Shown: piece after piece, positions 33,776 through 44,200 of the stretch
Numbering within the stretch: position 1 is the stretch's first letter
How the letters are laid out: the number at the start of each line of letters is the position of its first letter
From: Chinchilla lanigera
Lineage: Eukaryota > Chordata > Mammalia > Rodentia > Chinchillidae
DNA: 64,000 bases
Direction: 5' to 3'
NCBI RefSeq assembly: GCF_000276665.1
Contig: NW_004955416.1
Coordinates: forward strand, 6,381,147 to 6,445,146
Notes under the pieces: generated by a model
What the model saw: only the letters and a program-made list of their open reading frames with translations
The model's database searches: none
Told to the model about the DNA's origin: nothing
Position numbers and translations under genes: made by a program

Positions 33776-34974
33776 TTTTTTAGAAAAAGTTGATTCTTAC
33801 AAGGATTATTATAAAAGAGTTAACACAATTGGCACAAAAAGTCCTTTTCATCGCCGTTGTTGCTCAAACATTAGCACTGTGACCAATCTGAAACTCATTA
33901 TTTGAACAGTAAAACTTTCTAGAAAAATACTAGTTTCATCTTTGCCTAAGTGGCTTTTTTCAATTTAGATTTTATTCTTTAAAGAAAGCCAAAACTATTT
34001 CTTTTTTAAAGTTGATGTCATCTCTTCTTTAAAACAAAGGAAAAAATTCCTATTACCTAAGTTGGTTTCTCTGGTTAGGGACATGAGAAATCCCTTCTGA
34101 AGGGGCTATGCCCAAGCCGGCAGGGCCTGGGGTGTTCTCTTCCCACCCATGGGGAGTCAGGGACACAGACACTGTACAATTCTCTTCCCATCCCAAGAGC
34201 CGGTCTTTCTGACCCATGCTCCCACCAGGGCCACTCGTAGGTACCAGAGCACCTTATCTGGACATTTAAGTCCAGGTCTCCAGGGCACAGTCTGGCAGCT
34301 TGGGGGAAGATGGGTGAGCAGCTCTGCAGCAGCAGCCCGCCTCCCCATTGCTTGACCTGGGCATGGCTGCCTTGTGTGCTTTGCTGTAATTTGGCTGGTA
34401 TTTGGCCAAGCTGACCCCAGTTTCCCTATTCTCACTGTGTTTAAACCCCTGCTCCTCCAGCCCAGTTCTCCTTTGCCCCTACTTGGGCCCGGCCTTGAGG
34501 CTCCTGCTCAGCAATGACGCCAGCTGGACTTGGCTGCTCCCACAAATCAATGTGGATGGCCTCGAGGATCAGGGTCCTGGGAAAGGGAAAGAGGTCGAGA
34601 TGACTAATAAGAAAGGAGGGATCATGACGGCTGGGCTTCCTTCAGCCAAGCAGGACCTAATCCCAACTGGAACTGAAGGGATGGGCTCCTGAATAAGGCA
34701 GATGCCAGATGTAGGCAGTTTCTATTCAGATCTGTGTTTGAGTGTACTTTAGAAAGCAAGGTTTGGACTGGAGCATTTGAAAAGCAGAAACCAACACAGG
34801 TTCTGAAGAGTAACAGGAGAATGTGATTAATACTTAAAAGGATTGTGCATTGAGGCTATGATGATGGGTTTACATTACCTTTAGCTGTAGAATCATCTGG
34901 GAAGTTATTTTTTGTTGTTGATTTTTTAAATTTCATGCTTAGATGCCACTGCTTTAATTAGTCTGGAATGTGAG
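33776..34974. other. Unassigned sequence with a GC-rich block
   Basis: 34080-34700 is GC-rich, repeat-free and has open frames of 68-96 codons on both strands without domains. No CpG-island density is evident. The rest is AT-rich and unassigned. Confidence 0.4.
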
Positions 34975-35112
34975 GTACCATCAGACAGCTGTAATAGGCA
35001 GTCAGGATTGAGAGTGGTTGGTTACAAGGAGAGAGCCTACAGCCATTATTTTCAATATTTACTATGCATTAGAATCACATGGAGGGGTGAGTTAATGCAC
35101 AAGTTGCTGGGC
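34975..35112 (+). repeat. Left arm of a 138-bp inverted duplication
   Basis: This segment matches the reverse complement of 36460-36597 at 131 of 138 bases, without gaps, by my base-by-base comparison. It starts gtaccatcagacagctgt and ends gttgctgggc. The last 55-60 bases are the beginning of a MER5A-like element that continues past the arm to 35205. This arm therefore looks like the original. Confidence 0.93.
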
Positions 35113-35205
35113 CCAGCCCTCAAAGTCTGAAGCCAGAGGTCTCTGGTAGGATTAGGAATTTGCATTTCTAACAGGTTCCTAGGTGATGCAGATGCTGCTT
35201 ATTGG
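35055..35205. mobile_element. MER5A-like hAT MITE remnant
   Basis: The order cattagaatcacatgg, aagttgctgggccc, gaggtctctggtagg, aggaatttgcatttctaac, then aggtgatgcagatgctgct matches the antisense layout of MER5A, an old non-autonomous hAT element of placental mammals. Confidence 0.75.
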
Positions 35206-36459
35206 AGAGTGCGGTAGAGCCAGGAAGTTCCCTGATGTTGCCAGGTTGGGCTTTGAGTCCTGATCTGGAGTTATAGCAGTTCTATGGCAGGCAACACATA
35301 TGTCTGAGACATCTTACAGGCAAGCCACAGAGTTCCAAGTATGAGTGGAAAGGAGCCATCAAAGGCAGGTGGTGTAAGAAAAAACCCCAGTGATGTGGCT
35401 TTGAGCTTTATGTATAGATAGAGCACCCTGGGGCTTATATAGGTCTCTGTCCTTGATTGAATACAGCTGGGACTCAGATTTTTGTGCTGTCTATTTCAGA
35501 CTACTATTAGCATTCTCTATATAAATCAGTGTCAGTGAAATGGTCACAGGGAGTTTGACTTACAGTGATGTGGGGACCTTTGCCAACTCACTCTAAAAGC
35601 ACTTTGAGTTTTTCCAGATCTTGGAGAGGCTTACCTCCCACTTCCAAACTTTCATCCTATACTGTCCAGCCAGCTTGAGCTTCTCTAGCCAGCCTCTGAA
35701 CTCAGGAAGACCGGAGGGTATCATTATTGAAAGAAACAAAAAGGTCAGCATTCACTTAGTTCAAGAATTGTGGAGAATTCCAATAAAATTACATGGTTTG
35801 AGAATCTGGTTCATGTCATCACATATATATATGGTTCTTGCTGAGATAAATTGTGGCTATGGAATTCTTATTTGGGAAACAGAATGTTCCTTCCAGATAA
35901 TTTAGCCATTCCTTCCTTAGAGAATCCTAAACTAAATAACCACCCACAAGAAGGTAGCATAAATAATGTAGCAACACATTAGCATAATCCAAGGCAGAGC
36001 CTTGCAAGCCCAAGCTAGTCATCACATGCTTAAGGCAAACAATTTTTTTTTTTTTTTAAATGAGTCACAGTGATGTAACAGGATGGAATGTAATCCAGCA
36101 TGCGGGTCATATAGCGACATCAGGTATGTGGTGATGGGGTGGTGAAAGACAGCTCCAGAGACTACCTGGCCAACCTCCACACTGGAGTGAGAGGTAAATG
36201 GGGCACCTTTGCCAGACTGACCACAGAGCTTCTTCTAAACTTGTTGGCAACAAGGTGAGAACTGAGGGACATTAGGTTTTCCTCACTGTCAAAATTCTTG
36301 CTTTTAGAGAGAAAACCAAACACCAACCAAACCCAGATCCTGTGTCTACTCTGGGTCAGAGCATCTTCTGCCACCTCAGGACAACCGGATTTGGGATGTC
36401 CTAAATGTGGATGCAAAGATTCACTCATTCATTTCATAGCACTCCCTAAACTGTTCACT
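35206..36459. other. Spacer between inverted arms, no gene seen
   Basis: No repeat family was recognised apart from a 16-base T run at 36042-36057 and a short TA run near 35824. Open frames under 95 codons carry no domain. Confidence 0.45.
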
Positions 36460-36597
36460 GCCCAGCAACTTGTGCCTTAACTCACCCTTCCATGTGATTC
36501 TAATGAGTAGTAAATATTCAAAATAATGGCTGTAGGCTCTCTCCTTGTAACCCACAACTCTCAATCCTGACTGCCTATTACAGCTGTCTGATGGTAC
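36460..36597 (-). repeat. Right arm of the 138-bp inverted duplication
   Basis: Reverse complement of 34975-35112 with seven substitutions and no gap. The MER5A-like part stops abruptly at the arm boundary (36460), unlike the left arm. This suggests the right arm is the inserted, inverted copy. Beyond 36597 the sequence enters an L2-like stretch (catgccaggccctgtccagg). Confidence 0.93.
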
Positions 36598-37390
36598 TGC
36601 ATGCCAGGCCCTGTCCAGGCAGGGAGATTACAGTGACAAGTTAAACATGGACATCTGGGTGTTCAGAGAAACTAGAGTCCAGAGACCAGAAGCAACTAAC
36701 CATTCAGAAGACTGGTAATAAATGAAGGTCATCTGATGGAGATCACTACGAAGCAGCTCTGAGCAGGATTTAAAATTAATCAATTGTCTTTCTATATTTA
36801 CTTGTGAGTCTGTCCCAGGCATAGGCCCCTTGTCTGAAGATGGGCAGTGGTCTCATAGTAAGTGAACTTCTATGAGATACTGGTCCTGGCTGAGGCCTGT
36901 AGTGGCCTGTGAGGCCTTGATGCCTCAAAGGACAAGACAAGGCCACCGCTGAGGACTCTTGACTCCAACCTCAATTAACTAAATAGAGACTGTAACTACA
37001 GTTGTTTCACTTCTGCAGTGAATGTCAACCTGGAGATAAAATAGTCTCCTAATTAGCATAATTTACTACCTGGAGAAGTCTTTGAACTGACTCCCAAGGT
37101 CCTGCTCAGTTCCCATGCTTTCCTTGGTATCCCCCTCCTTTGTTTGAAAACCAAATAAATGTGGGCCACCCAGAGAAGATTTTGCCTCAGCCCCCAGAAA
37201 ATCTCGAATTCTGCTAGATGGTTCTGATCCTCCTGGAGCCCTAAAATCATACCACTTGTCTCTTTTATTTAAGCCTTTGCCTTCCTCTCATTTGGAAGGT
37301 TGTGGGCCTGATCAGTCCACGATAGTCATCTACATAAAAAACTGAAAATCAGCCACTGATTTTGTCAAGTGGAGGTTTAAAAATGAATAG
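36598..37390. other. Unassigned non-coding sequence
   Basis: An L2-like start (to about 36650) is followed by unassigned sequence. An AT-rich homeodomain-like cluster (cctaattagcataattta) lies at 37048-37065. Confidence 0.4.
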
Positions 37391-37475
37391 AGGCTGGTGG
37401 TATACCTCAGTGACAGAGTGCTTGCCTAGCAGATATAAGCCCCTGGGTTCAGTACCCAGCACTGCCACATAAATA
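37391..37475 (+). mobile_element. ID SINE
   Basis: gaggctggtggtatacctc, then gacagagtgcttgcctagc, then ccctgggttcagtacccagc is the tRNA-like ID body with a recognisable B box. It ends in an AAATAAAT tail. The flanks aaatgaatag and aaataaatgg are a possible but imperfect TSD. Confidence 0.85.
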
Positions 37476-37794
37476 AATGGTTGGTCTACATTGGCAATCA
37501 TCAACCACTATTGTCAGCAGGCAAGAATGAAGAAAATTAAGTTAATTTTGCTGCTTTTATTTTCCAGAATTAAACATGAGTAGGAAAGAAATTTCACCAC
37601 AAATGTATTCAAAATTCCTGCATTTGAGAAACAAAGGATCTGTAATTAATTAGGCTATAGTCTCCCTTGAAAGCTGATTTTATTGAATAACAAAATATTT
37701 CTTTTATGAACAATCCTGCTGCAGTGACAGTATGGAAGCTCAGAGAAAGTAGGCAGAGGACATCAGGTAAAAATGACAGCTAATATTTACTGGG

Positions 37795-37980
37795 CTTACT
37801 ATCTCTCAGTTTGCATTTATCAATTCATTAATCTTCACAACTGAGCTCTAAGTGGGTACTGTTATTAGCCGCATTTTTCAGAAGAGGAAGCAGGTACAGA
37901 AAGCCTGCGTAACATGACCAGGATCACCCAGTTGCTTGGTAAGAGAGCCATGAATTGGACCGAACCTGTGTAAAGGGCTT
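37795..37980 (-). mobile_element. MIR SINE remnant, antisense
   Basis: tactgttattagccgcattt, cagaagaggaagcaggtac, then accaggatcacccagttgc, tggtaagagagccatgaattgg match antisense MIR well. Confidence 0.75.
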
Positions 37981-38064
37981 TGGTGTCCTAACTTTCCCTG
38001 TAGCTCCAAAGGGGAATGTCTGTCTGTGATTCTTGGCAACATGAACCAGTGAGACTGTAGAAGC

Positions 38065-38230
38065 CAAGACTAAAAAGCCTGAACCTGAATCCTGATTTTG
38101 CCCCTCAGTGGTATGCGGGTTTGGGTAAGTTATTTAAATTCTCGAGTCACAGCATCCCTCATTTGTAAAAAGGGACTAGTTTGAAGATATGAAGATTAAA
38201 TGAAATAAAGATAAAATCTACTCAGCATGT
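38065..38230 (+). mobile_element. MIR SINE remnant
   Basis: cctgaacctgaatcctg, ggtttgggtaagttatttaa, ctcatttgtaaaaaggg, then gaagattaaatgaaataaag is sense MIR order. It lies just 85 bp from an antisense MIR. Confidence 0.75.
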
Positions 38231-38654
38231 TATGTCTAGGGGGGAGCAGTTTTACATGACTATGAGGTATGTTCCATGCCCTGGAGTTTCAATAAAGCTC
38301 ATTGGAAAATGACACACTGCCTAGAGAAGCATCAAAGCTGTGAGGATTCACATGTTAGCATGTCTGATTCATCTGTGCCTTGTGTAAAAGCCAGACAGTT
38401 TCTTCATTTCCAAGAATTTCTGATAAACTCAGAATGACTTGCTTTGAAATTGTAGAAAAGTTAGCATCTTATACAGCTATCACGGGGAAATTTGAAAAGG
38501 ATGTCTGAGCCCTCTTGTTTAGAGCAGAAGTGATTCTCATGGAGCTGACACATTCATGACAGGAAGATGGGTTAGCACTTCATAGAATGTTAGAAATCAG
38601 AACAACTACACAGTCCTAAAAATCACCTAATCCCTCTACACTCCTAATACTTGG

Positions 38655-39032
38655 AATGTTGAGAAAGAAAGAGAGCTAAAGAGCCTTAAACATTCTATGA
38701 TTCTTTAGTTAATGTAACTATTGATCATGACTTGAATGGCTTGAGGAGACCCTAAATGATTCTTAAAGCGCACTTCTGGGATGGCCTGGAGGTCAAGGGG
38801 GCACGACCTTGGGGACTGTATCTAGTTCTTGGCTTCTTTCTCTCTGGTTCTTTCCCTGTATCTCTGCTTCCTGACCATCAGATGAGCAGCTTTGCTTCAA
38901 CATGTTCTTCTGTCATGATACATCCGCCTTGCAGCCAGCTGACCAGATTTTGAAACCAGGAACCAAAATAAACCTTTTCTCTGATGAGTTAACTTTCTCA
39001 AAGAATTGATCACAAAAATCTGACTAATGCAA
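38655..39032 (+). mobile_element. MaLR-like LTR, 3' part
   Basis: The recognisable part starts near 38755 (cacttctgggatgg ... gacctt). It contains gaccatcagatgagcagctttg and gaaccaaaataaacctttt (polyadenylation signal), and ends aatctgactaatgca. The 5' part is too diverged to delimit. Confidence 0.6.
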
Positions 39033-39150
39033 TGAAGTATATTGTTTTCTTATAAGCATTTCAGTGCTCCATTATACACCCTGTATCCAGATGTGGTTTC
39101 CTTGCTTGAGCAGATTAACACACCTCCTGGTACCTGCTACATCAGAGTCT
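39024..39150 (+). repeat. Direct duplication of about 125 bp, copy 1
   Basis: It starts gactaatgcaatgaag and runs through ttttcttataagca, cagtgctccattatac, ggtttccttgcttgagcag and attaacaca to cctgctaca. Copy 2 is at 39953-40081 in the same orientation, with small indels. The sequence may be a fragment of ERVL-type internal region, but this is only a guess. Confidence 0.8.
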
Positions 39151-39154
39151 TGTG

Positions 39155-39459
39155 TGAGCCTCTGTAGAAGAGATGAAGGGTCTGTGCTGGCAGCCTGAAG
39201 GAAATAGAGACCACCATCTAAAGGTGATGGTGAAGACCAGAGCTCCTCCACTGAAGCCAGAGGACTTCCTTCTTCCTTCCCAGTTTATTCTGTCCAGGCT
39301 ATGAGCCTACTTGTTGATGCCATCCACACCCAAGTGGGTCTTCTCACCTTAGTTTGCAGCCTGTGGGTCAGTCATCCCCAGACATACACAGAACTGTGCT
39401 CACGAATCACCTAGGTGTTTCTTAACCCATTCAAGTTGACATCACAGTTAACTATCACA
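39155..39459 (-). mobile_element. LTR remnant, antisense, TGTGAT family
   Basis: The plus-strand order is gccagaggacttcctt, ttattctgtccaggctatg, gtgggtcttctcacc, cagaactgtgctcac, then a right end gttaactatcaca. Read on the minus strand it starts TGTGATAGTTAAC, the same first 13 bases as the LTR at 7742. The other end is missing. Confidence 0.6.
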
Positions 39460-39706
39460 TCCTGCCATAGTCTTGATGTCAGTATCAAACTAATAAATTT
39501 TGAGTTTTCAAACAGATTTGGAGCACTTAATGCACTTAATGCAGATCGTACACAACTCCTAGTATTAAGACTATAAAATAATACACAAAATCCACATGTG
39601 CTTTTGGGAGGAGGTACACAATTTTCATGAACTCTGCATGAGATCTGTGAACAGATGGGAAAATATACGTATTTGGGGGAATGATGCTACCATTGTTCAA
39701 TGTACC

Positions 39707-39738
39707 TCTAGTACAATGTACCTGTAGTACAATGGCTG
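39707..39738. repeat. 16-bp tandem duplication
   Basis: tgtacctctagtacaa is followed by tgtacctgtagtacaa, differing at one base. Each half is itself partly palindromic. Confidence 0.85.
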
Positions 39739-39952
39739 AATATGCTGGTCTAGACACCCATTTTAGAATCAGCCTGTGTTAAAAATAAAATAAGTAGTCT
39801 GAGATATTTTCAAACAAGAAACTTCTCTGCCTAGGACAGAAGACTTTGGAACTCATTGCCAAATTGGTTGTTTGAACACAGACAAGCAACATGCACACAC
39901 CAATGTGAAAAACAGTATTCTACTAAAAATCTCCTTGTTTTGTAGGAGTAAT

Positions 39953-40081
39953 GACTAATGCAGTAAAATATACTGTTTTCTTATAAGCGTTTGCAGTGCT
40001 CCATTATACCCCTGTGTACCAGATCCGGTTTCCTTGCTTGAGCAGATTAACACATTTCCTTATACCTGCTACACAAGAATA
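39953..40081 (+). repeat. Direct duplication of about 125 bp, copy 2
   Basis: It starts gactaatgcagtaaaat, then follows copy 1 (39024-39150) to acctgctacacaag at roughly 85-90% identity. The 900 bp between the copies includes the LTR remnant at 39155-39459. Confidence 0.8.
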
Positions 40082-40174
40082 GGTATCAATAGCTCACTCT
40101 TTATTTCAAGCACATTATTTTATATCTAACCATGGTGATATCAAATATCAGAAGTACAGTACACTAAAAAAGAC

Positions 40175-40400
40175 AACAGGTTTAGTACCAGACAAACCTA
40201 AAATCCGAATCAAACTCACAATTTATTGTGTAAGTGACTTGGACAAGCCATTTAGTATCTGAGCTTCCACTTTCTCACCTGTGAAATATAGATATCAATA
40301 CTAACCACATATGGATGCTCCAAAGACCCATGAAACAATGTATAGAACATACCTAAAACATTTGCCAAGCATGTAGTAGCTGCTCAAGGAATACTTGTTG
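40175..40400 (+). mobile_element. MIR SINE, nearly full length
   Basis: ttagtaccagacaaacc, aatcaaactcacaattta, gtgacttggacaagccattta, actttctcacctgtg, then acatttgccaagcatgtagtag, the distal MIR end. It is one of the more complete MIRs in the window. Confidence 0.75.
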
Positions 40401-40559
40401 AAGTAAAGCTAGAAAAGAATGTTCTTATCTTATTGTAAACCTCTGGCAGCAGATTAAGACCTACAAAGATCAATGAGAAATAACTACAATGCTATTTTTG
40501 TCTTTAAATGTGAAAGGAAGGATTTCCACAGATAGCAGAGTCAAATAGTTGATCAGATT

Positions 40560-40810
40560 ATCCATTCATTCAGAAGTATTTGTTAAGTATCACTGCATGC
40601 CATGGTACAGTGATGAAAAGACAAACATTAACCTAATAACCATATTAGTAAATGCAACCATGAAATTAGTGAGTGCTGATACTTAAGAGGCTATACTAGG
40701 AAGGCATCACAGAGGTATGGAGGGATGGGGGATGTTTGGCCTGAGATCTGAATAGCAAATGGGTGGATTCCAACTGGGAAAGGGGAAGGAGGAGAATCCT
40801 GTCCAGTGAT
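40560..40810. mobile_element. L2-like ancient repeat
   Basis: tccattcattcagaagtatttg, tgcatgccatggtacag, then ggaaggcatcacagagg, gcctgagatctgaat. This is the same general old sequence type as at 5520 and 12880. Confidence 0.45.
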
Positions 40811-41574
40811 TTCCATCATGAAGAAAAGGAAAGAGAACACAATAGCTATAGGAGAGGAGTCTTGTTGGAGTACTACCATTTTTATTATGGGAAGTTCAGA
40901 ATGAAGTACAGAAGGAACAGATGGAATAGTCCACATATGAAGTGAAATGACCCCAAGGTAGGGAATTTGGAAATCCACCATAGGACATGTTTTAACCCTT
41001 CACCTATATGGAGACTATAAACAGGCTAGGGTTTTTAGAAATATGGTGACTGATTTTGATATATTATGGGCCCAACTTTCTTCCAAGAAAGAAACCTTGG
41101 GATTTATCCCTCCTCCAAACCTAAGGAAAGGAGCTTCCCAAGACAATTTGGAGATTTTATCCAAGTCCCCCTAACATTTAGGGAATGGTGAGGGCTGGTC
41201 CTGATCTGGGGAAGATGGAATGGCAGGTCTGTGGCTACAGATACAGTACAGCTGACCTGTACTCCAGAGAAGATCCTGAGTGTCAGAGCCAAACCTGAGG
41301 CTCCAGTCTTGAACCACCTTCTTCCAAGAAGCTGAAGACGCCAACAGACCCTGAATACAAAGGTCTTCCTGACCACCCTTGCCCCGAAGCACTGACCATT
41401 CTGTAGCCCTATTCACTTCCCCCCAAAATCATCCAGAGCCGTATTGTATAGTCCTTGACATTGCAACATTCACAGGGTTAAGTCATCTATGAGCAACAAG
41501 ATATAACCATAACTGTATGGTTAAAAATATTTGAGATGTTTTAAAGGTTTGAGATTTTTGGTCCATTCAGTGGT
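40811..41574. other. Unassigned non-coding sequence
   Basis: Nothing recognised. Open frames of 80-96 codons carry no domain. Confidence 0.35.
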
Positions 41575-42490
41575 GTGGTCTGACTTGCTTTCATGCTGCT
41601 GGGACACAACATCTGACAGCCACAAGCTGAAGCAGGAGAGGTTTATTTCACAGTCTGTAGAGGGTTTGGTCCATTGTAGACTGGTTCCAGGGCAGGACAG
41701 CAGGGTAGAGGGGCATGGCAGAGTGAGAAAAACCTCCTGGCAGATGTCCCAGTTACTTCCTCACCGCGGGGACAAAATACCCAACACCCGTTAGTTAAAG
41801 GAGGAAAGGATATTTCTGCTCACAATATAGAGGTTTCAGTCTATAGTCAGCTGGCTCCAAGCCTGGAAGAGAAGCCTGGCAGAGGAGAAACAGTCCACGG
41901 CATGGCAGGCAGGAGGCACCAAGCACAAGCCTCCCTTTCCCCTTTATTCCATTCAGGCTGCAGGCCTACTGCTTGGTGCCACTCATACCCACGGTGGGCT
42001 TTTCCATTATCCACACCCAGAACTATGCTAAACCAATAAGTGGACAGATTCAGTTATCGCACACCCTTAATCCATGTTCACACACCCATAATCACCGTCC
42101 GAATGTTCCATCTATGAGCACTTGAAGCTTTGGCAGGACATGTAGATATAATACACACAGTAGAGCAGGAAGGAAGTGGTGAGGGAGCATGAGGAATATA
42201 TATATCAGCAAGGTGAGCCTTTTAGAGATTTCGATGATAACAAACAGCCTACTGCAACACATCTGCCATAGGTTCGCCACCACTGATATATACCCTTTCC
42301 GACCATGCCCCCAGTGACCCATCTCTTCTCACCAGGCTTCACCTTCCAGCATCACACTCAGCTACGAACCCATCAGTGGACCACGCCAGTGATGACTATC
42401 ACGCTCCCATAATACACTCACCTCCCAAAAGCCCCACCTACGTATGACTGCATGAGGCTTTGAGGGGACATCTAGATATAAACCATAATG
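41575..42490 (-). mobile_element. MaLR-like LTR, antisense, split by a younger LTR
   Basis: The left piece 41575-41744 (tgctttcatgctgctggg, caggagaggtttatttcac, ggttccagggcagg) and the right piece 42160-42490 (caccttccagcatcac, then gaggggacatctagatata and aaccataat) are parts of one antisense LTR. The intervening 41745-42159 is a second antisense LTR of the same broad family. Confidence 0.82.
41745..42159 (-). mobile_element. Younger solo LTR nested in an older LTR
   Basis: The plus strand starts TGTCCCAGTTACTTCC and ends near gtagatataatacacaca, i.e. complete in antisense. The flanks are GCAGA (41740-41744) and GTAGA (42160-42164), a 5-bp TSD with one C/T difference. The length is 415 bp. 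Confidence 0.83.
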
Positions 42491-43566
42491 TGATGATTGT
42501 TTGTTTGAAAACAGCTATCCTGGGAAATCCACTTGCCTGTCAATATGGTCATTTCTACACTGGAACAGACTCAAAGGGTGTATGATGGCAGGAGACGGGG
42601 AATAAGCACAGCACACAGGGCACTAAAGTCTCACTTGCTTTTGTTATTTGAGGTGAACATCACCGATGCACCTACGTCCCTTGGAAATCATGTCCACTCT
42701 GTAAATACAATTAATTAAACTCTGATCACTTTAATATCATTATGATATAGCATTAATTTACCACTTACCATGTGCCAAAGCATTATATTCAACCTAGTGA
42801 TATGCCTTTTTAAAAAGTAACATTGTTAGGAAAATAAGGATGACCTGTCTTCTTCCTTCCTTACTTCCCAGCTCTGCTGTTCTACGTAACATCTTTGTGC
42901 CTGTGAAGGTTCTGCCTTCAAAGACAAGCTCTCCTGGCTCCTCTCCAGATGGACAACAGTAATGCAGAGCTCACCCCAGAGTGTAACACCGAGAGCTCCC
43001 CAAGTTCACAGACCAGACCCATCACTGCAGCCACTCATGCTGCGGCAACTGGTTATTTGTTGCTCTCTATACATTTCTGTGTATGTCCCAAAGTCCCAAG
43101 AGTCCAACTTTGGTTCCAGATTTTATAGGCAGGCCACTGTCATCTATATTATATTTCCTGATTCAATGAAAGTTTTATTTTAAACATTAACAAAAAAAAG
43201 AAAACGTTTTTAAAAAATTGTGGTGGTGTCAGTGATGGTTGCTGTTGTGTAACAGAGCCAAGATCCAAATCCAGATCTGTCTGGTTTTGTGAGCCATGCT
43301 CTTAAACATAAGATGATTAGTTTCCAGAATCATATTCTCAAATGATTTTCATATTTGCTTACTATTTGTGAGCAAACAAAAGCTAGACACCTTTCCGTTT
43401 TGGGGGATATTTTGCAAGGGAAACAATATATAATACAAGACACATATTTTATAAGATTATTTATAATAGTCACCAAAGAATGATATACAAAAGAGTGTAG
43501 GAAATCTGTCCACACACTAAGACCAAGGAAACTAGCCGAGGGTCTAGATCCCAGAGAAATGCCCTG
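42491..43566. other. Unassigned non-coding sequence
   Basis: Nothing firmly recognised. A weak antisense MIR-like segment may occupy 43240-43320 (aacagagccaagatcc ... ccatgctctt). Confidence 0.35.
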
Positions 43567-43650
43567 CATGAGTCCAGCTGAAGATCTAGAGCTCATAACA
43601 ATGTCTCCCACGAATCCAACTGGAGGCCCAGAGCCCATAACAATATCTCA
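43567..43650. repeat. 42-bp tandem duplication
   Basis: The copies 43567-43608 and 43609-43650 both run CA(T/C)GA(G/A)TCCA, then gagc(t/c)cataacaat. The period is a multiple of three, so the minus-strand frame stays open across both as related 14-residue units. A third, weaker unit may precede them. Confidence 0.8.
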
Positions 43651-43764
43651 TGCAGGCCTGTTTCACAGATCTGCACTGGGAAGGCCCAAAGATCAGTGGT
43701 AGAATCTAGGAAGTCTGTGCCAGTGGGAATGAAGGATATGTACTAGCAGACTGAGGGATCTGCA

Positions 43765-44100
43765 CTGGATCCAGGAAGCAACCTGCAAAGTAAGAACCAG
43801 AGCTCCCCTGAAAGGTACCACAGCCATCCCCAGCAACAGTGAGGTCCCGAGCTCCTCCGATGATCAAGATGGCCGAGTTCCCATCAGGGAAGCCAACACA
43901 GTGAGCTTCTCCAGGAGACTGGCAGTGTACCATCTTCCCCTCTGGAACCAGGAAGCAATGCTCAAAGTGAGGACCAGAGCTCCCCTAAACTGAACCGAAG
44001 CCGTTCTCAGTGCCAACAAGGTTCCAAGCTCCTTGGAGGATGAAAACAGCCAAGTTTATCTGGAAAGCCAGCATGACAAGTTACTGCAGCAGTACCAACA
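43765..44100 (+). repeat. Two tandem monomers of about 177 bp with a YY1-type site
   Basis: Monomer 1 starts ctggatccaggaagc (43765) and monomer 2 ctggaaccaggaagc (43942). The first 60 bases are closely alike (ccagagctcccct in both), the rest less so. Monomer 1 carries CAAGATGGCCG at 43865-43875, the YY1 core typical of L1 5' UTRs. Rodent L1 promoters are often built from tandem monomers of around 200 bp. No L1 ORF1 follows, so an isolated L1-type promoter fragment is a hypothesis only. Confidence 0.65.
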
Positions 44101-44200
44101 GCTCTTTACAGATTCTACCAGCTCCCAACAGCCTTCCTCTGCTCACAACAGCCTCTCTAAGCTCCCAACAACCTCTCTTAGCTCCCAGCAGCCTAACCTC
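44101..44200. repeat. 20-bp minisatellite, five units
   Basis: Exactly in 20-bp register: 44101, 44121, 44141, 44161 and 44181 each begin gctc and carry aca or gca near position 8. Units 2-5 share gctc(c/a)ca(a/g)ca. The period is not a multiple of three, so this is not a protein repeat. Confidence 0.85.
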
